Positions 28,468-37,933 of a stretch of DNA of 64,000 nt are shown piece by piece. The translations under genes were made by a program, and so were the position numbers. The notes under the pieces were generated by a model that had not been told where the DNA came from, did no database searches, and worked only from the letters and a program-made list of their open reading frames with translations. Source of the stretch: Shewanella psychropiezotolerans (lineage in GTDB: Bacteria > Pseudomonadota > Gammaproteobacteria > Enterobacterales > Shewanellaceae); assembly GCF_007197555.1 (NCBI RefSeq), contig NZ_CP041614.1, positions 1,728,001-1,792,000 on the forward strand. The letters run 5' to 3'. The first letter of the stretch is position 1. Each line of letters starts with the position of its first letter.

Positions 28468-29343
28468 ATGCAGCTCAACACGAAATTGAATCAGACAAAG
28501 ATGTCTTTGTTGGTTATCGCTATCCTTGTTTTATCACCCGCAGTTGTAGCCGATGAGAGCCGTTTCAAGATCGCTATAGGTGGTTTTTACTCTAATTCTG
28601 ATACAGGAATGGATGTCACTAGTCCATTAACAGACAAAACTTTTGAGCTTGATTTTGAAACTGATTTAGAGCTGGTAGAGAGTGAGTTTTTGCCTTTTTT
28701 TGAAATTGCATATTGGTTCAATGCCCAGCATGGAATCTATTTTGATTGGCAACGACTTCATCGTGATGCAACCAATACTAATATCACTGTTCCTTATGAG
28801 TTTGACCATCCCGATCCGGATATTGATGAGACTTACTCGGTGCAGCTTGGTGCCGAAATAACCACAACCTTTAATGTGGATATCGCTCGCATAGGTTATG
28901 GCTATGATTTTTATAAGGATGATGCATGGGACCTCATTTTTACCGCCGGTTTGCATGTTATGTGGTTAGAGCTAGGCTTCGAGGGTGAGATTGGTGCTTG
29001 TCTGGATGATAACTGTGGCATCATAGATATCGCTCCCGATACTGTGGTGTTTACCGATGTGACGGCTCCGTTGCCGGATCTCGGTCTACTGGCTCATTAT
29101 CAGTTTGCCGATAGCTGGAGTATTACAGGTCATGCTCAGTATTTTTATATAAAAATAGACAATATAAAGGGGGAGTTGATCGATCTCAGCGGTGGGATTG
29201 AATATAACTTTGAAGGTAAATTTGCAGCAGATTTATCTTATAAATACTACAAAGTGACCGTAGATATCGAGGGTGATCATACCACTACCAGCATTCATTA
29301 TGGCTTTCATGGACCCATGCTGACACTCTCTTACGAGTTTTAA
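28468..29343 (+). CDS. Outer-membrane beta-barrel protein
   Basis: A 291-residue protein with a signal peptide (cleavage near VVADES) and a mature part of alternating amphipathic strands ending in the terminal aromatic motif LTLSYEF expected for BAM-dependent barrels. GAGAGGT precedes ATG 28468. Ligand and role unknown. An AraC regulator gene follows in the same direction. Confidence 0.75.
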   Translation: MQLNTKLNQTKMSLLVIAILVLSPAVVADESRFKIAIGGFYSNSDTGMDVTSPLTDKTFELDFETDLELVESEFLPFFEIAYWFNAQHGIYFDWQRLHRDATNTNITVPYEFDHPDPDIDETYSVQLGAEITTTFNVDIARIGYGYDFYKDDAWDLIFTAGLHVMWLELGFEGEIGACLDDNCGIIDIAPDTVVFTDVTAPLPDLGLLAHYQFADSWSITGHAQYFYIKIDNIKGELIDLSGGIEYNFEGKFAADLSYKYYKVTVDIEGDHTTTSIHYGFHGPMLTLSYEF

Positions 29344-29415
29344 TTTATCAAACTTAAGTTTAAGACTTACTGCTGGGATAAACTCTCCTGTCCTCGGAGT
29401 CTACTGGAGAGCTAA

Positions 29416-30425
29416 ATGCCGCCTTCAAGTCCTGCTCAGATTGTGCCTCTTTTTAACGCTGAATATACTGTTACGCTTGTTAACCTATTAAGAACGTTAG
29501 ATAGAGATATCTATCCGCTTATCTCCATGGCTGGGCTTCCTGAGAACATATTAGAGACAGAGTATGACTTTGTCCCCGAAGCCCCGGTGATTAATCTGCT
29601 TGAACTCATTTTTGAGAAAGCGGGGCAAAAGAAGTATGCAGAGTTGATCTGGTATGCCTGCCGCAATATATTTATTCCAAGATTTATAGCTCGAATAAAG
29701 CAAGATGTTACATTAAAAGACGCACTTCGCACATTCATTGACTTAATGCATACCGAAACAACTCACACTCATATTCAACTTCGCCACTTAGCAGGAAAAA
29801 ACTGGTTTATTCGCGACAGAAGGCAGAGCCTAGATCACAGCCATCATCTTGCTGAACAGTTTGCATTGATCTTTATGGTGGAGTTGATCCGTGGTCTTAC
29901 CCGCAGTGATTGGGCCCCTACGGATGTGGTGATGCGATATAATAATTCCCAAGTGCTCAAAGACGCACTCTTACTCAAAAGAGTCCAGTTCTACACTGAG
30001 CGTTCTGTTTGTGCTATTTGCTTAACCGATGCGGAACTTGAGCAGAAGGTGAAACATAAGCTTGACTGGGGGCAAAAAAAATATCAAGTTCCTGCTATTG
30101 CCCCCTCGGCTTTTTTAGCGACTTTTAGAGGAGCCATCACCCCTATATCATCATGGGACGTTTGCCTATTACTCAAGCGGCGATCATACTCAATATGAGT
30201 GTAAGAACGCTGCAACGTCGATTAGCCGCTGAAAAGGTGAGCTATTCAGCGGTTATTGAAGAGAGAATACAGTCACAAGCGGTTGACTTGATGTTAGATA
30301 AAACGATACCCGTTACCCGCATCTCATCGACACTAGGCTATTCTGATGTCGCCCATTTCTCTAGGGCATTTAAACGAATGACAGGCCTGTCACCACGTGC
30401 TTATCGTAAAAGCCTTGAGTTGTAG
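29416..30425 (+). pseudogene. AraC-family transcriptional regulator gene with a frameshift
   Basis: Two frames form one protein of about 336 residues. The first is an AraC N-terminal effector domain of the arabinose-binding-like type (PLISMAGLPENILE..). The second, starting within IIMGRLPITQAAIIL, holds the double helix-turn-helix MSVRTLQRRLAAE and ISSTLGYSDVAHFSRAFKRMTGLSPRAYR. The break lies in CCCC at 30140-30143; one more C would restore ITPYIIMGRL. It may control the beta-barrel gene just upstream. Confidence 0.85.
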
Positions 30426-30546
30426 CAAATAAGCAAGCCCCTCTCCCTCCTAAAATAAGTATAAAACGTCACCACTTGGCACAAAATGGTAACTAAGTCA
30501 GACGGCATCAATTTATACTTGTCCTATCTTATCTGCTGGAGGTGTT

Positions 30547-30702
30547 ATGGGACTGGGCATTATTATCTTTATATTCTCTAGCCTCTGGATCATTGCAGGC
30601 ACGTTAACGGCTCTCATTACAGGAGTGATAGCGGGGGAGGTGGTGCTTATCACTTCTCTGATAGTTGTGTTTTTTGGCTGGTGGAAAAGTGTAAAAGCAT
30701 AA
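30547..30702 (+). CDS. 51-residue membrane protein
   Basis: A short frame with an excellent ribosome binding site (GGAGGTG, 4 bases before the ATG). It encodes two hydrophobic segments (GIIIFIFSSLWIIAGTL and GEVVLITSLIVVFFGWW) and a basic tail KSVKA. The strong start signal and the clean two-helix pattern argue that it is real. Function unknown. Confidence 0.5.
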   Translation: MGLGIIIFIFSSLWIIAGTLTALITGVIAGEVVLITSLIVVFFGWWKSVKA

Positions 30703-31019
30703 TTAGACGCTACCAAGACTTAGTGTTATAGCACTAGCATGTGCGTGGTACACCTGATGATGGCTAACTTTTTAGTCAATGGCACGAAATGGAAACTAGT
30801 TCGACACTATTTATACTAGTATTTACAATATCGCGTCCAGAATACCCGGTAGTCATTATAAAAGCGTTGGAATATTAAACGTCTTTCTATCAATTTAAAG
30901 GTGTGATTTATCTGCTATGCCAATTGGTATTAGGTGTACGCTTAAATTCAAGGTTTTATAAATTATGTGCAAGGTGCGGTTTACTTTGGCATGTGTTCTT
31001 CATAAGTAAAAGGTGCGTT
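30703..31019. other. Intergenic stretch without a gene
   Basis: About 317 bases upstream of the SYLF lipoprotein gene. It has a small hairpin (GTGTTATAGCAC region near 30722) and CCAATTGGTAT near 30918, which looks like a solo end of the 266-bp element family. I see no coding region. Confidence 0.5.
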
Positions 31020-31610
31020 ATGACATTTAATCTTACTCGTTTAGTTAAAGCTGCTGCTATCGTGACTCCGCTGATATTAGTTGGTTGTGCTACAGGCAAT
31101 ACACCAGAATCTAAAAAAAACAATGCGCGCGCAGAAACTAATGAGGCGTTGCAGGAAATATATAAGGAGCATGCCGGGGCTAAGTCGGCCGTAGCCAACT
31201 CTGTAGCCTATGTGACTTGTACTGGCAGTAACAGTTATCTGTTTGCACTTTCAACTGGTGGTGGGGTCTGCGTACTGAATGAAAAAGGGACCATCTCTTA
31301 TTACCGTTTTGCCACGGGCGGTGTCGGTGCTGGGATTGGCTGGAAACAAGTGGGTTTTGTACAGGTGTTTATGAATCGTGATGCGCTGAATCGTTTTAAG
31401 GAGGCGGGGTTTGAAGGTCAGGCTCAGGCGGAGGCCAGTGCCGAGTATGAGGGGAGTGGCGATCAAGCCTCAGCCAACCAGTCGGTGGATGTCGAAGGGG
31501 TGAAAACCTATCAGGTAAACTTGATGGGTGCTGCCGCCCAAGCCACGGTTCAAGCTTATAAGTACTGGAAGACAGATTTTACCGATGACTTTATTGAGAA
31601 AGAGGGATAA
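31020..31610 (+). CDS. SYLF (YSC84-like) domain lipoprotein
   Basis: A 196-residue lipoprotein: the signal peptide ends in LVGC. The mature part fits the lipid-binding SYLF domain, with the glycine-rich core SYLFALSTGGGVCVLNEKG and GGVGAGIGWKQ. I choose ATG 31020 (AAAGGTG upstream) instead of an upstream in-frame GTG at 30903. Family members bind phosphoinositides in eukaryotes; the bacterial role is unclear. Confidence 0.75.
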   Translation: MTFNLTRLVKAAAIVTPLILVGCATGNTPESKKNNARAETNEALQEIYKEHAGAKSAVANSVAYVTCTGSNSYLFALSTGGGVCVLNEKGTISYYRFATGGVGAGIGWKQVGFVQVFMNRDALNRFKEAGFEGQAQAEASAEYEGSGDQASANQSVDVEGVKTYQVNLMGAAAQATVQAYKYWKTDFTDDFIEKEG

Positions 31611-31716
31611 CTTTTTTTCATCTAGATTATTGATAGTAAGTGATCTTTAAGATAGCTTTAAACTCAACGTTACTTTTTATTAACAATCTAGCCTAAATAG
31701 AATTGTTGGAGCTAAA

Positions 31717-32824
31717 ATGAGTGCTCAAAATAGCGATAGCCCCCACTGGTTTACTAAACACGCCGTAGATGCAGCCATCAAAATTGCCGTTATTTTTATG
31801 GTAGTGATCTGGTGTTTCGAAATTATAAAACCTTTTATCATGCCAATCGTCTGGGGGGGATAATTGCGATAACCTTGTTTCCTTTAGTCGCTAAACTTTC
31901 GAAGAAAAGCGGACTTAGTTTAGGGCGTTCCAGTGCCCTGGTGACAGTGCTTTCATTAGCCTTGCTGCTTGTCCCTGCATTTATGTTTTCTGGCGCCCTA
32001 GTGAGCGGTACTCAAGACTTTATTGGCGAGATTCAAGAGGGCACTTTCGTCATTCCCCCCCTAAAGAATCCGTTGCCGATCTGCCTTTAATTGGTGATAA
32101 GTTGTATAGCTTCTGGGATAAATCATCGACGAATTTAGATAACGTCATTAAAACCCATCGTGAAGAGATTAAAAATTTAGCAACTAAAGGTGCCGCTGTC
32201 CTAGGTGGTTTCGGCATGACTGTACTGCAGTTTGTTATCTCAATTATCATTGGTGGTGTCTTTATTACCAATACTAAAGGGGCAAGCGACGTTTGCCACA
32301 AGATAGCAGTCAGGCTAGCAGGTTCTTATGGTGCTGAGTTTTCAGCCTTGTCGGTTGCCACTGTCCGTAGTGTGGTTCAAGGTGTGATAGGGGTTGCATT
32401 TATACAGTCTATTCTATCAGGCATAGGCATGGGATTAGTCGGTGTACCGGCAACTGGGATCTGGATGTTGGCCGTGCTAATTCTAGCCATAGTGCAACTT
32501 CCACCCATCTTAGTTCTGGCTCCGATCATAGCCTATGTTTTTTCAGTTGAGAGCTCATCGGTTGCTATCATGTTTATGGTTTGGGCCATCTTAGTCAGTG
32601 CTAGTGATGCCTTTCTTAAGCCTATGTTGATGGGCCGTGGCGTCGATATCCCTATGCTTATCATTTTACTCGGTGCCATTGGTGGCATGATGATGTCGGG
32701 AATTGTGGGCTTATTTGTAGGCGCGGTAGTGATGGGCTTGGGCTATAAATTGTTTATTGCCTGGATAGACAATGAGCCAAGCAATGTGAGTCAAGATGAC
32801 ACTGTCGATACAGAGGTTAAGTAA
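31717..32824 (+). pseudogene. AI-2E family transporter gene with two homopolymer frameshifts
   Basis: A membrane protein of about 370 residues of the TqsA/PerM superfamily is split in three frames. The first starts at ATG 31717 (TTGGAGC upstream) and runs to MPIVWGG. The run of seven G (31853-31859), which needs eight, breaks into IIAITLFPLVAKLSKKSG. The run of seven C (32055-32061), which needs eight, breaks between VIPP and KESVADLPLIGDKLYSFW. The last part contains the typical AVVRSVVQGVIGVAFIQ-like and GRGVDIPMLIILLGAIGGM segments. Substrate unknown. Confidence 0.85.
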
Positions 32825-32984
32825 TCTGTATGGGAAAAAAATTCTTAGGCGGATAATTTCACCAGTGCTTTTAATCCCTTGTGCCTTGGCCTACATGGAC
32901 GCTATTGCAGGCCAATTTATATGAAGATTTTGGGTGGTAAGCCATGTCATCATGCACATTGTTAGGCCCCCTTTTCATAGGGGG

Positions 32985-33428
32985 CTAGTAAATAACTTCA
33001 ATTTCGGCAGATAAGCTGTTCGCTATAAAGCAGTTCGCATGGGCCTTGTCATGAATTTTATCTAACACAGCTTCACTCACTTCCTGATCTGTATCGAAGA
33101 TAACGACTGGCTTCAATGTTATTTTTAATATGGATATTTTTCCCGCCTCATTTTTACCGAGCTCTGCCGTCGCGACATCTTTATAGCTCAATACCTTTAA
33201 TCGTTTGAGGTGGGCGATAGTGAGAAAAGTCAGCATATGACAGGAGCTTAAAGCACCTAGCAATTGCTCTTCAGGGTTAACCTTAGTATTACTGCCTTTG
33301 TATTCAGGAGCCGATGATGCTTGAATTAGTTGACCGCTACCAAAGTGTATCGTGTGATCTCGACAGAATTCCCCTTCGACTATCGGTCGATTATCAGTTT
33401 CCCAGCTCACTTCCAAGGTGAAAGCCAT
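32985..33428 (-). CDS. OsmC/Ohr family peroxiredoxin-like protein
   Basis: A 147-residue cytosolic protein of the OsmC family, which reduces organic hydroperoxides. The two redox cysteines are present: SSCHMLTF (Cys63) and ANCFIANS (Cys133), with NPEEQLLGAL before the first. A weak 6-bp G/C hairpin (32966-32985) abuts the stop. Confidence 0.88.
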   Translation of the reverse strand: MAFTLEVSWETDNRPIVEGEFCRDHTIHFGSGQLIQASSAPEYKGSNTKVNPEEQLLGALSSCHMLTFLTIAHLKRLKVLSYKDVATAELGKNEAGKISILKITLKPVVIFDTDQEVSEAVLDKIHDKAHANCFIANSLSAEIEVIY

Positions 33429-33485
33429 ATTAATTCCTACGCATATTTTATGAGTTGTATTGCCAGCAGGTTAGCACGATTACAT

Positions 33486-33508
33486 CTCTATACCGATTGG
33501 TATTAGAG
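33486..33508. repeat. Solo terminal palindrome of the 266-bp element family
   Basis: CTCTATACC-GATT-GGTATTAGAG, an inverted repeat with one bulge, identical at its core to the ends of the element at 9975-10239. There is no second end nearby. The region 33510-33661 has no gene. Confidence 0.5.
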
Positions 33509-33661
33509 AGTGTCTTGGCAGGGGAGAGGCTTGGAGGAAATGAAGAGAAACATAAGGGGAAAGCGAGGAGGGCATGAAGGAAAAGGCAAAGGTACCAGTC
33601 TGAAGAGGCTCTTAATTACCTTATTAGAGTCCTTCAGCAGTAAGGGGCGGAGTCAGAGACG

Positions 33662-34195
33662 CTAAGCTTGCTCATTTATGCTCTGAGTCGTCTCAACATA
33701 GGTTTGCATGACGGATACTTCTTGCTGCTGAGCCATAGAGCCGACTACGGCTTCACGTGCGCCATCGTTATTCGACAGGTAATAAGCGCTTACAGGCGAC
33801 AAGCCATTGCCGTTTCCTGTGGCTACGCCCGCCATATCTGAATATATCTGATATTGAGCCACAGTCTTACGATACTCGATATATTGGTCGACTTTTTCAC
33901 CTTGATTATTACCTTGATTCTCACCAGTGCCAGGGAGAGCAGGTCGAGTAGGGGTTAAAGGCATAACTTCACTTATGGGCATTTTGGGCTGCTTGGATAA
34001 GGCCATCGCCTGCGCCGAAAGAGTGACTGAATCGGTGATATTTGGCAGAGGTTTAGCTGCAACAACTTTGGCCTGAAATGCAGTTGTTGGTGCTTGATTC
34101 GAGGCTGGTTGAATCGCTACAGATGCGTTGGTGGCATATTGATTCGTTGAGTTAACTTGCATACCTGTCTCACTATTTTGTGAATAGGTACGCAT
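33662..34195 (-). CDS. Hypothetical protein, low complexity
   Basis: A 177-residue protein rich in Ala, Gln, Asn and Pro with no signal peptide or membrane helix. The C-terminal third (DQYIEYRKTVAQYQIYSDMAG and QEVSVMQTYVETTQSINEQA) is helical; the first two thirds look disordered. It resembles in style the small flagellin-associated or motility proteins of marine bacteria, but no motif proves this. An alternative start is at 34162 (MQVNSTNQYA). Confidence 0.6.
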   Translation of the reverse strand: MRTYSQNSETGMQVNSTNQYATNASVAIQPASNQAPTTAFQAKVVAAKPLPNITDSVTLSAQAMALSKQPKMPISEVMPLTPTRPALPGTGENQGNNQGEKVDQYIEYRKTVAQYQIYSDMAGVATGNGNGLSPVSAYYLSNNDGAREAVVGSMAQQQEVSVMQTYVETTQSINEQA

Positions 34196-34275
34196 TGTAT
34201 AATAATTAAGCTGAATGATAGCTGAACACCATCATTATTGAAGAGCATGCTCGCCATTAATCAGTTTTATTGGGA

Positions 34276-34617
34276 TTAAGTTAAGAGATAACCGGCGCTT
34301 GCCAATAGTCCTGTGGCCATAAAAACTGGCAGAGACTTAGCACGGTAACTTAGGGTGAGAATCACTAATAATCCTGCGACAGCAAGCATACCAGTAAAGA
34401 ATATACTGCCATAAACCATACCCTGTTTAGCCACACTCAAATAATAGCTTAAGACAAGTATCGACCAACCAGACCAATATAAGCCTCTACTTTGCAATGG
34501 AGTCGGGGCCTTTTTGAAGGTACTCCTGAAATTAGAAAACATGGCCAATGCTAAACAGCCAAATGCGATATAGCTGATCCACAAGATACTCAATACCATT
34601 AGATTCGAGATCATCAT
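34276..34617 (-). CDS. DUF3325 family membrane protein
   Basis: A 113-residue inner-membrane protein with three or four helices (ILWISYIAFGCLALAMF, YWSGWSILVLSYYLS, FFTGMLAVAGLLVI). It overlaps the upstream PepSY gene by 4 bases. The order DUF3649, PepSY, DUF3325 is a known arrangement near siderophore uptake genes. The exact role is unknown. Confidence 0.8.
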   Translation of the reverse strand: MMISNLMVLSILWISYIAFGCLALAMFSNFRSTFKKAPTPLQSRGLYWSGWSILVLSYYLSVAKQGMVYGSIFFTGMLAVAGLLVILTLSYRAKSLPVFMATGLLASAGYLLT

Positions 34618-36347
34618 AGGGCTTCTTCCTTCACTTTAGCTGTAAGGGGATTTTCACTCGCTAAGTTTTGTCGCTGAGACTCTGCTGCCGTATTTTTCTT
34701 GATGGCTGCTGATTTAGGTTTACTCGAAGTGTTGAGTTTTTTGATAGCGAAAAGTAACCCTAAGCCTAATAAGCAAGATAAGAGGTCAAAACCCACTAAG
34801 GCCCACTGTCCGCTGACAATATTGTCGATAATATTGCTCGGAGAGGTTAAGGCGTTGAGTAGAGGCAGAGAAATTAAGCCAAGGCCCCCAATGCTCAAAA
34901 CGAGTCGCCAACTGCTCAGGCTGCGATTAAAACAGGCTAATAATCCCACTAAGCCAAGGGCGATAAAGAAGCTATCGGCTTCCCATTGCGCCCTATCTTG
35001 TATCTCGAGTGGCAGTATACGGTTGGCGTAGAAGAAAACCGATGTCGCTAAGGGTAACCCTGCAATAAACGTCAGGTTCAGCCCTTCGACCAATCGCAGA
35101 CCAAAACTCGCCGGCTCGCCTTTGTTTATCTGTTTCTGCTGCTTCTGGCGGATTTTTACCGCCCAAAGTAGTGCGCCTGTTGCGATCATGGCGCAGCCTA
35201 ATAAGCCACAGAAAAAGAAAAATAGCCGTAGAATGAAGTCTGAAAATCTCGCCGTATGCAATGACATTAAGGTGTCGTAGGTTGCATGAGTCGCAGACTC
35301 TTCCATCGGTGACATGGTAATTAGCTCACCTGTCACTCCGTTAAATACGATTTGAGTACGTTTGTCGGTGACCAGTTGTTCATTGTTACGATAGAAGCTG
35401 ATACGGCTATTGCTGTCATGTGGCGCAGAGATGATCACTTGTTTAATCGGCGCCTCTCCCCAGTAACGCTTTACTTGTGGCAATAAGCTAGCTGCAGAAA
35501 TAAGATTAGCATCTTGACCACTAGGCTTTGTTTGTACCCTAGATGGATTTAACTCTGCGCGAAAGGCTTGGTTATCACCGTCATAATTAGTGACAATTGC
35601 CCAAGGCATATACATAAACATCAAGGTGATGAGACCCGTATAGGTGATCATCAAGTGGTAGGGCAGTGCTATCACTGAGCTGACATTGTGGGCATCAAGC
35701 CAGGAACGGCTGCGCTTATTACGTCTGAAACTGAAGAAGTCTTTAAATATTCGTTTATGGATGACAATCCCGCTGATTAAGGCGACCAGCATAAACATGG
35801 TGCACAAGCCCACTATCCAACGGGCAAACTTAGCCGGTATATAATGAAGGTCAAAGTGTAATCGGTAGAAAAAATTACCGCCCTTAGACTCACGTACTTC
35901 ACTGATCATCTCTTCACTATCGGGTTTAACGATCAATTCATGAAATTCACCGCGACGTTGGCCTGCTTCCGGTTGATTTTGCCAGCCATAGCTAAGATAA
36001 GGTCTGCGCTCAGTGGGCAGGTAGATACGCCAGTCCCTCGCATTATCGGTTCGTTCGTTTAAGAATTTCTGTCCCGACGCTAACTGTTTGCCAAGCTCAT
36101 TAGCGTGATAATGTTGGAATGTACCTGAATGCAATTCAGGTTTGGTCCACAATGATATCTCGTGACGGAAATAACTCATGCTGCCTGCAAAAAAGACGAC
36201 AAGAAGTATCCAGCAGACGAGCAGGCCGACCCAAGTATGGAGCCAGGTCATAGAGCGAAAAAAAGAATCTTTCATTAGGTTACCTAAAAACGGAAATAAA
36301 CCTGTTACAGGTGTTAGGTCATCATTTGAGTCGCGGCGTATAGGCAA
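34614..36347 (-). CDS. PepSY-associated transmembrane protein (iron-related)
   Basis: A 577-residue inner-membrane protein. The first helix WLHTWVGLLVCWILLVVFFAG (about 34-54) has the PepSY_TM signature; a periplasmic loop, the second helix pair (IVGLCTMFMLVALISGIVIHKRIFKDFF), the DAHNVSSVIALPYHLMI helix and a C-terminal helix bundle follow. Members are thought to act in ferric-siderophore reduction or use (FoxB/PiuB type). It overlaps DUF3649 (34 bases) and DUF3325 (4 bases), giving one operon of three. Confidence 0.85.
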   Translation of the reverse strand: MPIRRDSNDDLTPVTGLFPFLGNLMKDSFFRSMTWLHTWVGLLVCWILLVVFFAGSMSYFRHEISLWTKPELHSGTFQHYHANELGKQLASGQKFLNERTDNARDWRIYLPTERRPYLSYGWQNQPEAGQRRGEFHELIVKPDSEEMISEVRESKGGNFFYRLHFDLHYIPAKFARWIVGLCTMFMLVALISGIVIHKRIFKDFFSFRRNKRSRSWLDAHNVSSVIALPYHLMITYTGLITLMFMYMPWAIVTNYDGDNQAFRAELNPSRVQTKPSGQDANLISAASLLPQVKRYWGEAPIKQVIISAPHDSNSRISFYRNNEQLVTDKRTQIVFNGVTGELITMSPMEESATHATYDTLMSLHTARFSDFILRLFFFFCGLLGCAMIATGALLWAVKIRQKQQKQINKGEPASFGLRLVEGLNLTFIAGLPLATSVFFYANRILPLEIQDRAQWEADSFFIALGLVGLLACFNRSLSSWRLVLSIGGLGLISLPLLNALTSPSNIIDNIVSGQWALVGFDLLSCLLGLGLLFAIKKLNTSSKPKSAAIKKNTAAESQRQNLASENPLTAKVKEEAL

Positions 36348-36631
36348 GCACTTATAAGCAAAGGCTCTAACCAGGCTCTCATTGCCGACGGTAGGCTAAA
36401 AGTTCGAATAGCACTGACGGCGTAGATAGCGAATGAAAGCATGGTCGCCACTAAGGTCGCATCGACAGCAGGAAGTGGCAGCAAGGCTGCAATAAATCCA
36501 CATACATTGGCCGCAACCAGATAACCGCCAAATATCGCAGCCAGAATTCTGGTCATCAGCGCGCCATGTTTGGGGCGATATAAACTCACCTTTTCTATGA
36601 AAGTTAATTTGGTAACGTGAGAGTGGATCAC
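36314..36631 (-). CDS. DUF3649 family membrane protein
   Basis: A 105-residue protein with three hydrophobic segments (ILAAIFGGYLVAANVCGFIAALL, TLVATMLSFAIYAVSAI, LLISACLYAATQMM). The start is GTG at 36631; a second GTG at 36589 (VSLYRPKHG) would give a length closer to the family norm. It is the first gene of the iron-related operon, just below a Fur-like palindrome region. Confidence 0.75.
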   Translation of the reverse strand: MIHSHVTKLTFIEKVSLYRPKHGALMTRILAAIFGGYLVAANVCGFIAALLPLPAVDATLVATMLSFAIYAVSAIRTFSLPSAMRAWLEPLLISACLYAATQMMT

Positions 36632-36752
36632 TGTTTTCTGTCCGTTTTAACCTGCTACGAAACAGGTAGATCAAAATGGTGGGATCGATTTTACATCAGG
36701 AGTGTAAATCTGGTAACTGTTTTCATTCTCATTTACATGTAAATTTACATAG

Positions 36753-36768
36753 TGAGAACTGCTTCTCA
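36753..36768. promoter_or_regulatory. Fur-like operator palindrome
   Basis: TGAGAACTGCTTCTCA, a perfect 6+6 inverted repeat, flanked by other palindromic AT-rich blocks (TTTACATGTAAA at 36732-36743 and TTTTCATTCTCATTT before it). It lies 122 bases upstream of the DUF3649 start, a fitting place for Fur control of an iron operon. The match to the classic Fur box is partial. The rest of 36632-37289 has only a 33-codon hydrophobic frame near 36839, which I do not call. Confidence 0.45.
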
Positions 36769-37289
36769 TTTTTGCGGTAAATGACCGAAATGATTCGGTG
36801 TGAATGAAAATTAATCATCATACAGAGCGAGTATGGTTTATGCTTAATTTTAGTTGGTTAATTATCAGTCTTTTTGGTGGTGAAAATATCAACATATTGT
36901 CTGCTTTTATGACGCTTATCTTAGTTTTGTCTTTATTTTAGACATTGAATATAACCGAGGCTTGCATTTGTTTCGCATCAGGAGTAAATATTAAGACAGC
37001 TGGTTTGGAACTGTTTTGGTGATTAATTACGTGTGACAAATATGCATCAAAGGTGCGTGGTCATATCCGCCCATTGGCACTTTCATCTTTAAACGTTCAC
37101 TTTCTGCAATGGTAATAGTTAGGATGGATAGAGGTCTATTAGGTCTGTATGAGTATGAAAATACTCTATTAACCGAGTTAGTAATGACTTGCTAGCGTAA
37201 AAATTTAAATTAATTTTATGTTAGCCCTTGAGATTTTCAAGCTCAGACCCCAGTTCTATTATTAGAAGTAATTCTTAAAAGGAAAACCT

Positions 37290-37646
37290 ATGAAAATAAA
37301 TCTTTCAGGTCACCACGTAGATGTTAAAGATTCAATCAAAGAACATTTGAACGAAAAGTTTTCCAAGATAGCCACTCATTTCCCGACACTTATTTCGTTA
37401 GATGTCACCATCTCTAAAGAGCATGGCGAGTATCAGGTTGAGTTGCGCACTAATTATGAAGGTAGTCGAATCTCTGCATCGGGGACAAACGATGTCATGT
37501 ATCCGGCTATTGCGATTGCCAAGAAGAAGCTCGAGGCAGCGCTCAAGCACCGTAAGGGTCAGCTAAAAGCAGATAAACATGAGAAGCCAGTGAGCACGAC
37601 GCCAGAAATAGCTCATGAAATAGTCCAAGAGATGAAACTGGTTTAA
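37290..37646 (+). CDS. Ribosome hibernation factor (RaiA/HPF short form)
   Basis: A 118-residue protein of the S30AE family that binds the 30S decoding centre and silences ribosomes in stationary phase or cold. The fold is seen in INLSGHHVDVKDSIKEHL, VDVTISKEHGEYQVEL and DVMYPAIAIAKKKLEAALKHRKG. It lacks the long dimerisation domain. AAAAGGAAAA precedes the ATG. A decayed copy of its own 3' end follows at 37667-37741. Confidence 0.92.
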   Translation: MKINLSGHHVDVKDSIKEHLNEKFSKIATHFPTLISLDVTISKEHGEYQVELRTNYEGSRISASGTNDVMYPAIAIAKKKLEAALKHRKGQLKADKHEKPVSTTPEIAHEIVQEMKLV

Positions 37647-37666
37647 GGACGAAATTTAGAGCAAGG

Positions 37667-37741
37667 CAGTGAGCAACAATGTTGCAGAAATTGCTCGTGA
37701 GCTTGCTTATGAAGATAATACAAGAGATGAAGTCGGTTTAA
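37667..37741 (+). repeat. Degenerate duplication of the hibernation-factor gene's 3' end
   Basis: The stretch from CAGTGAGC to GGTTTAA repeats 37588-37646 with changes: the gene ends PEIAHEIVQEMKLV, and this copy would read AEIARELAYEDNTRDEVGL with a stop at the same place. The copies share CAGTGAGCA, CAGAAAT, GAGATGAA and GGTTTAA. Confidence 0.65.
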
Positions 37742-37775
37742 CGCTACAGTCTTGTAGGCATAGAAGTTTATAGAG

Positions 37776-37799
37776 AAGCCACCTTAGGGTGGCTTTTTT
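37776..37799 (+). terminator. Rho-independent terminator
   Basis: Stem AGCCACC (37777-37783) with GGTGGCT (37788-37794), loop TTAG, and a T run 37794-37799. It ends the hibernation-factor transcript. Confidence 0.85.
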
Positions 37800-37933
37800 G
37801 TTGTTAGTTTTGGCTAAAAACTATCTAGTGTTTAACAGGAAACTTAAATCTGATCATCTGGTACTGGTCATTATTTTAATACGCTTAAACACCAGCGGCT
37901 ATAGTTAATCCATGGATCAGTGACTGTACTGCA

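Noticed and set aside
36396..36674. 92-codon leftward frame over the DUF3649 gene
   Set aside because: It is in another frame of the DUF3649 gene, with an amino-acid pattern unlike a real protein.
36839..36940. 33-codon hydrophobic frame in the gap before the hibernation-factor gene
   Set aside because: No convincing ribosome binding site; AT-rich DNA often yields short hydrophobic frames.
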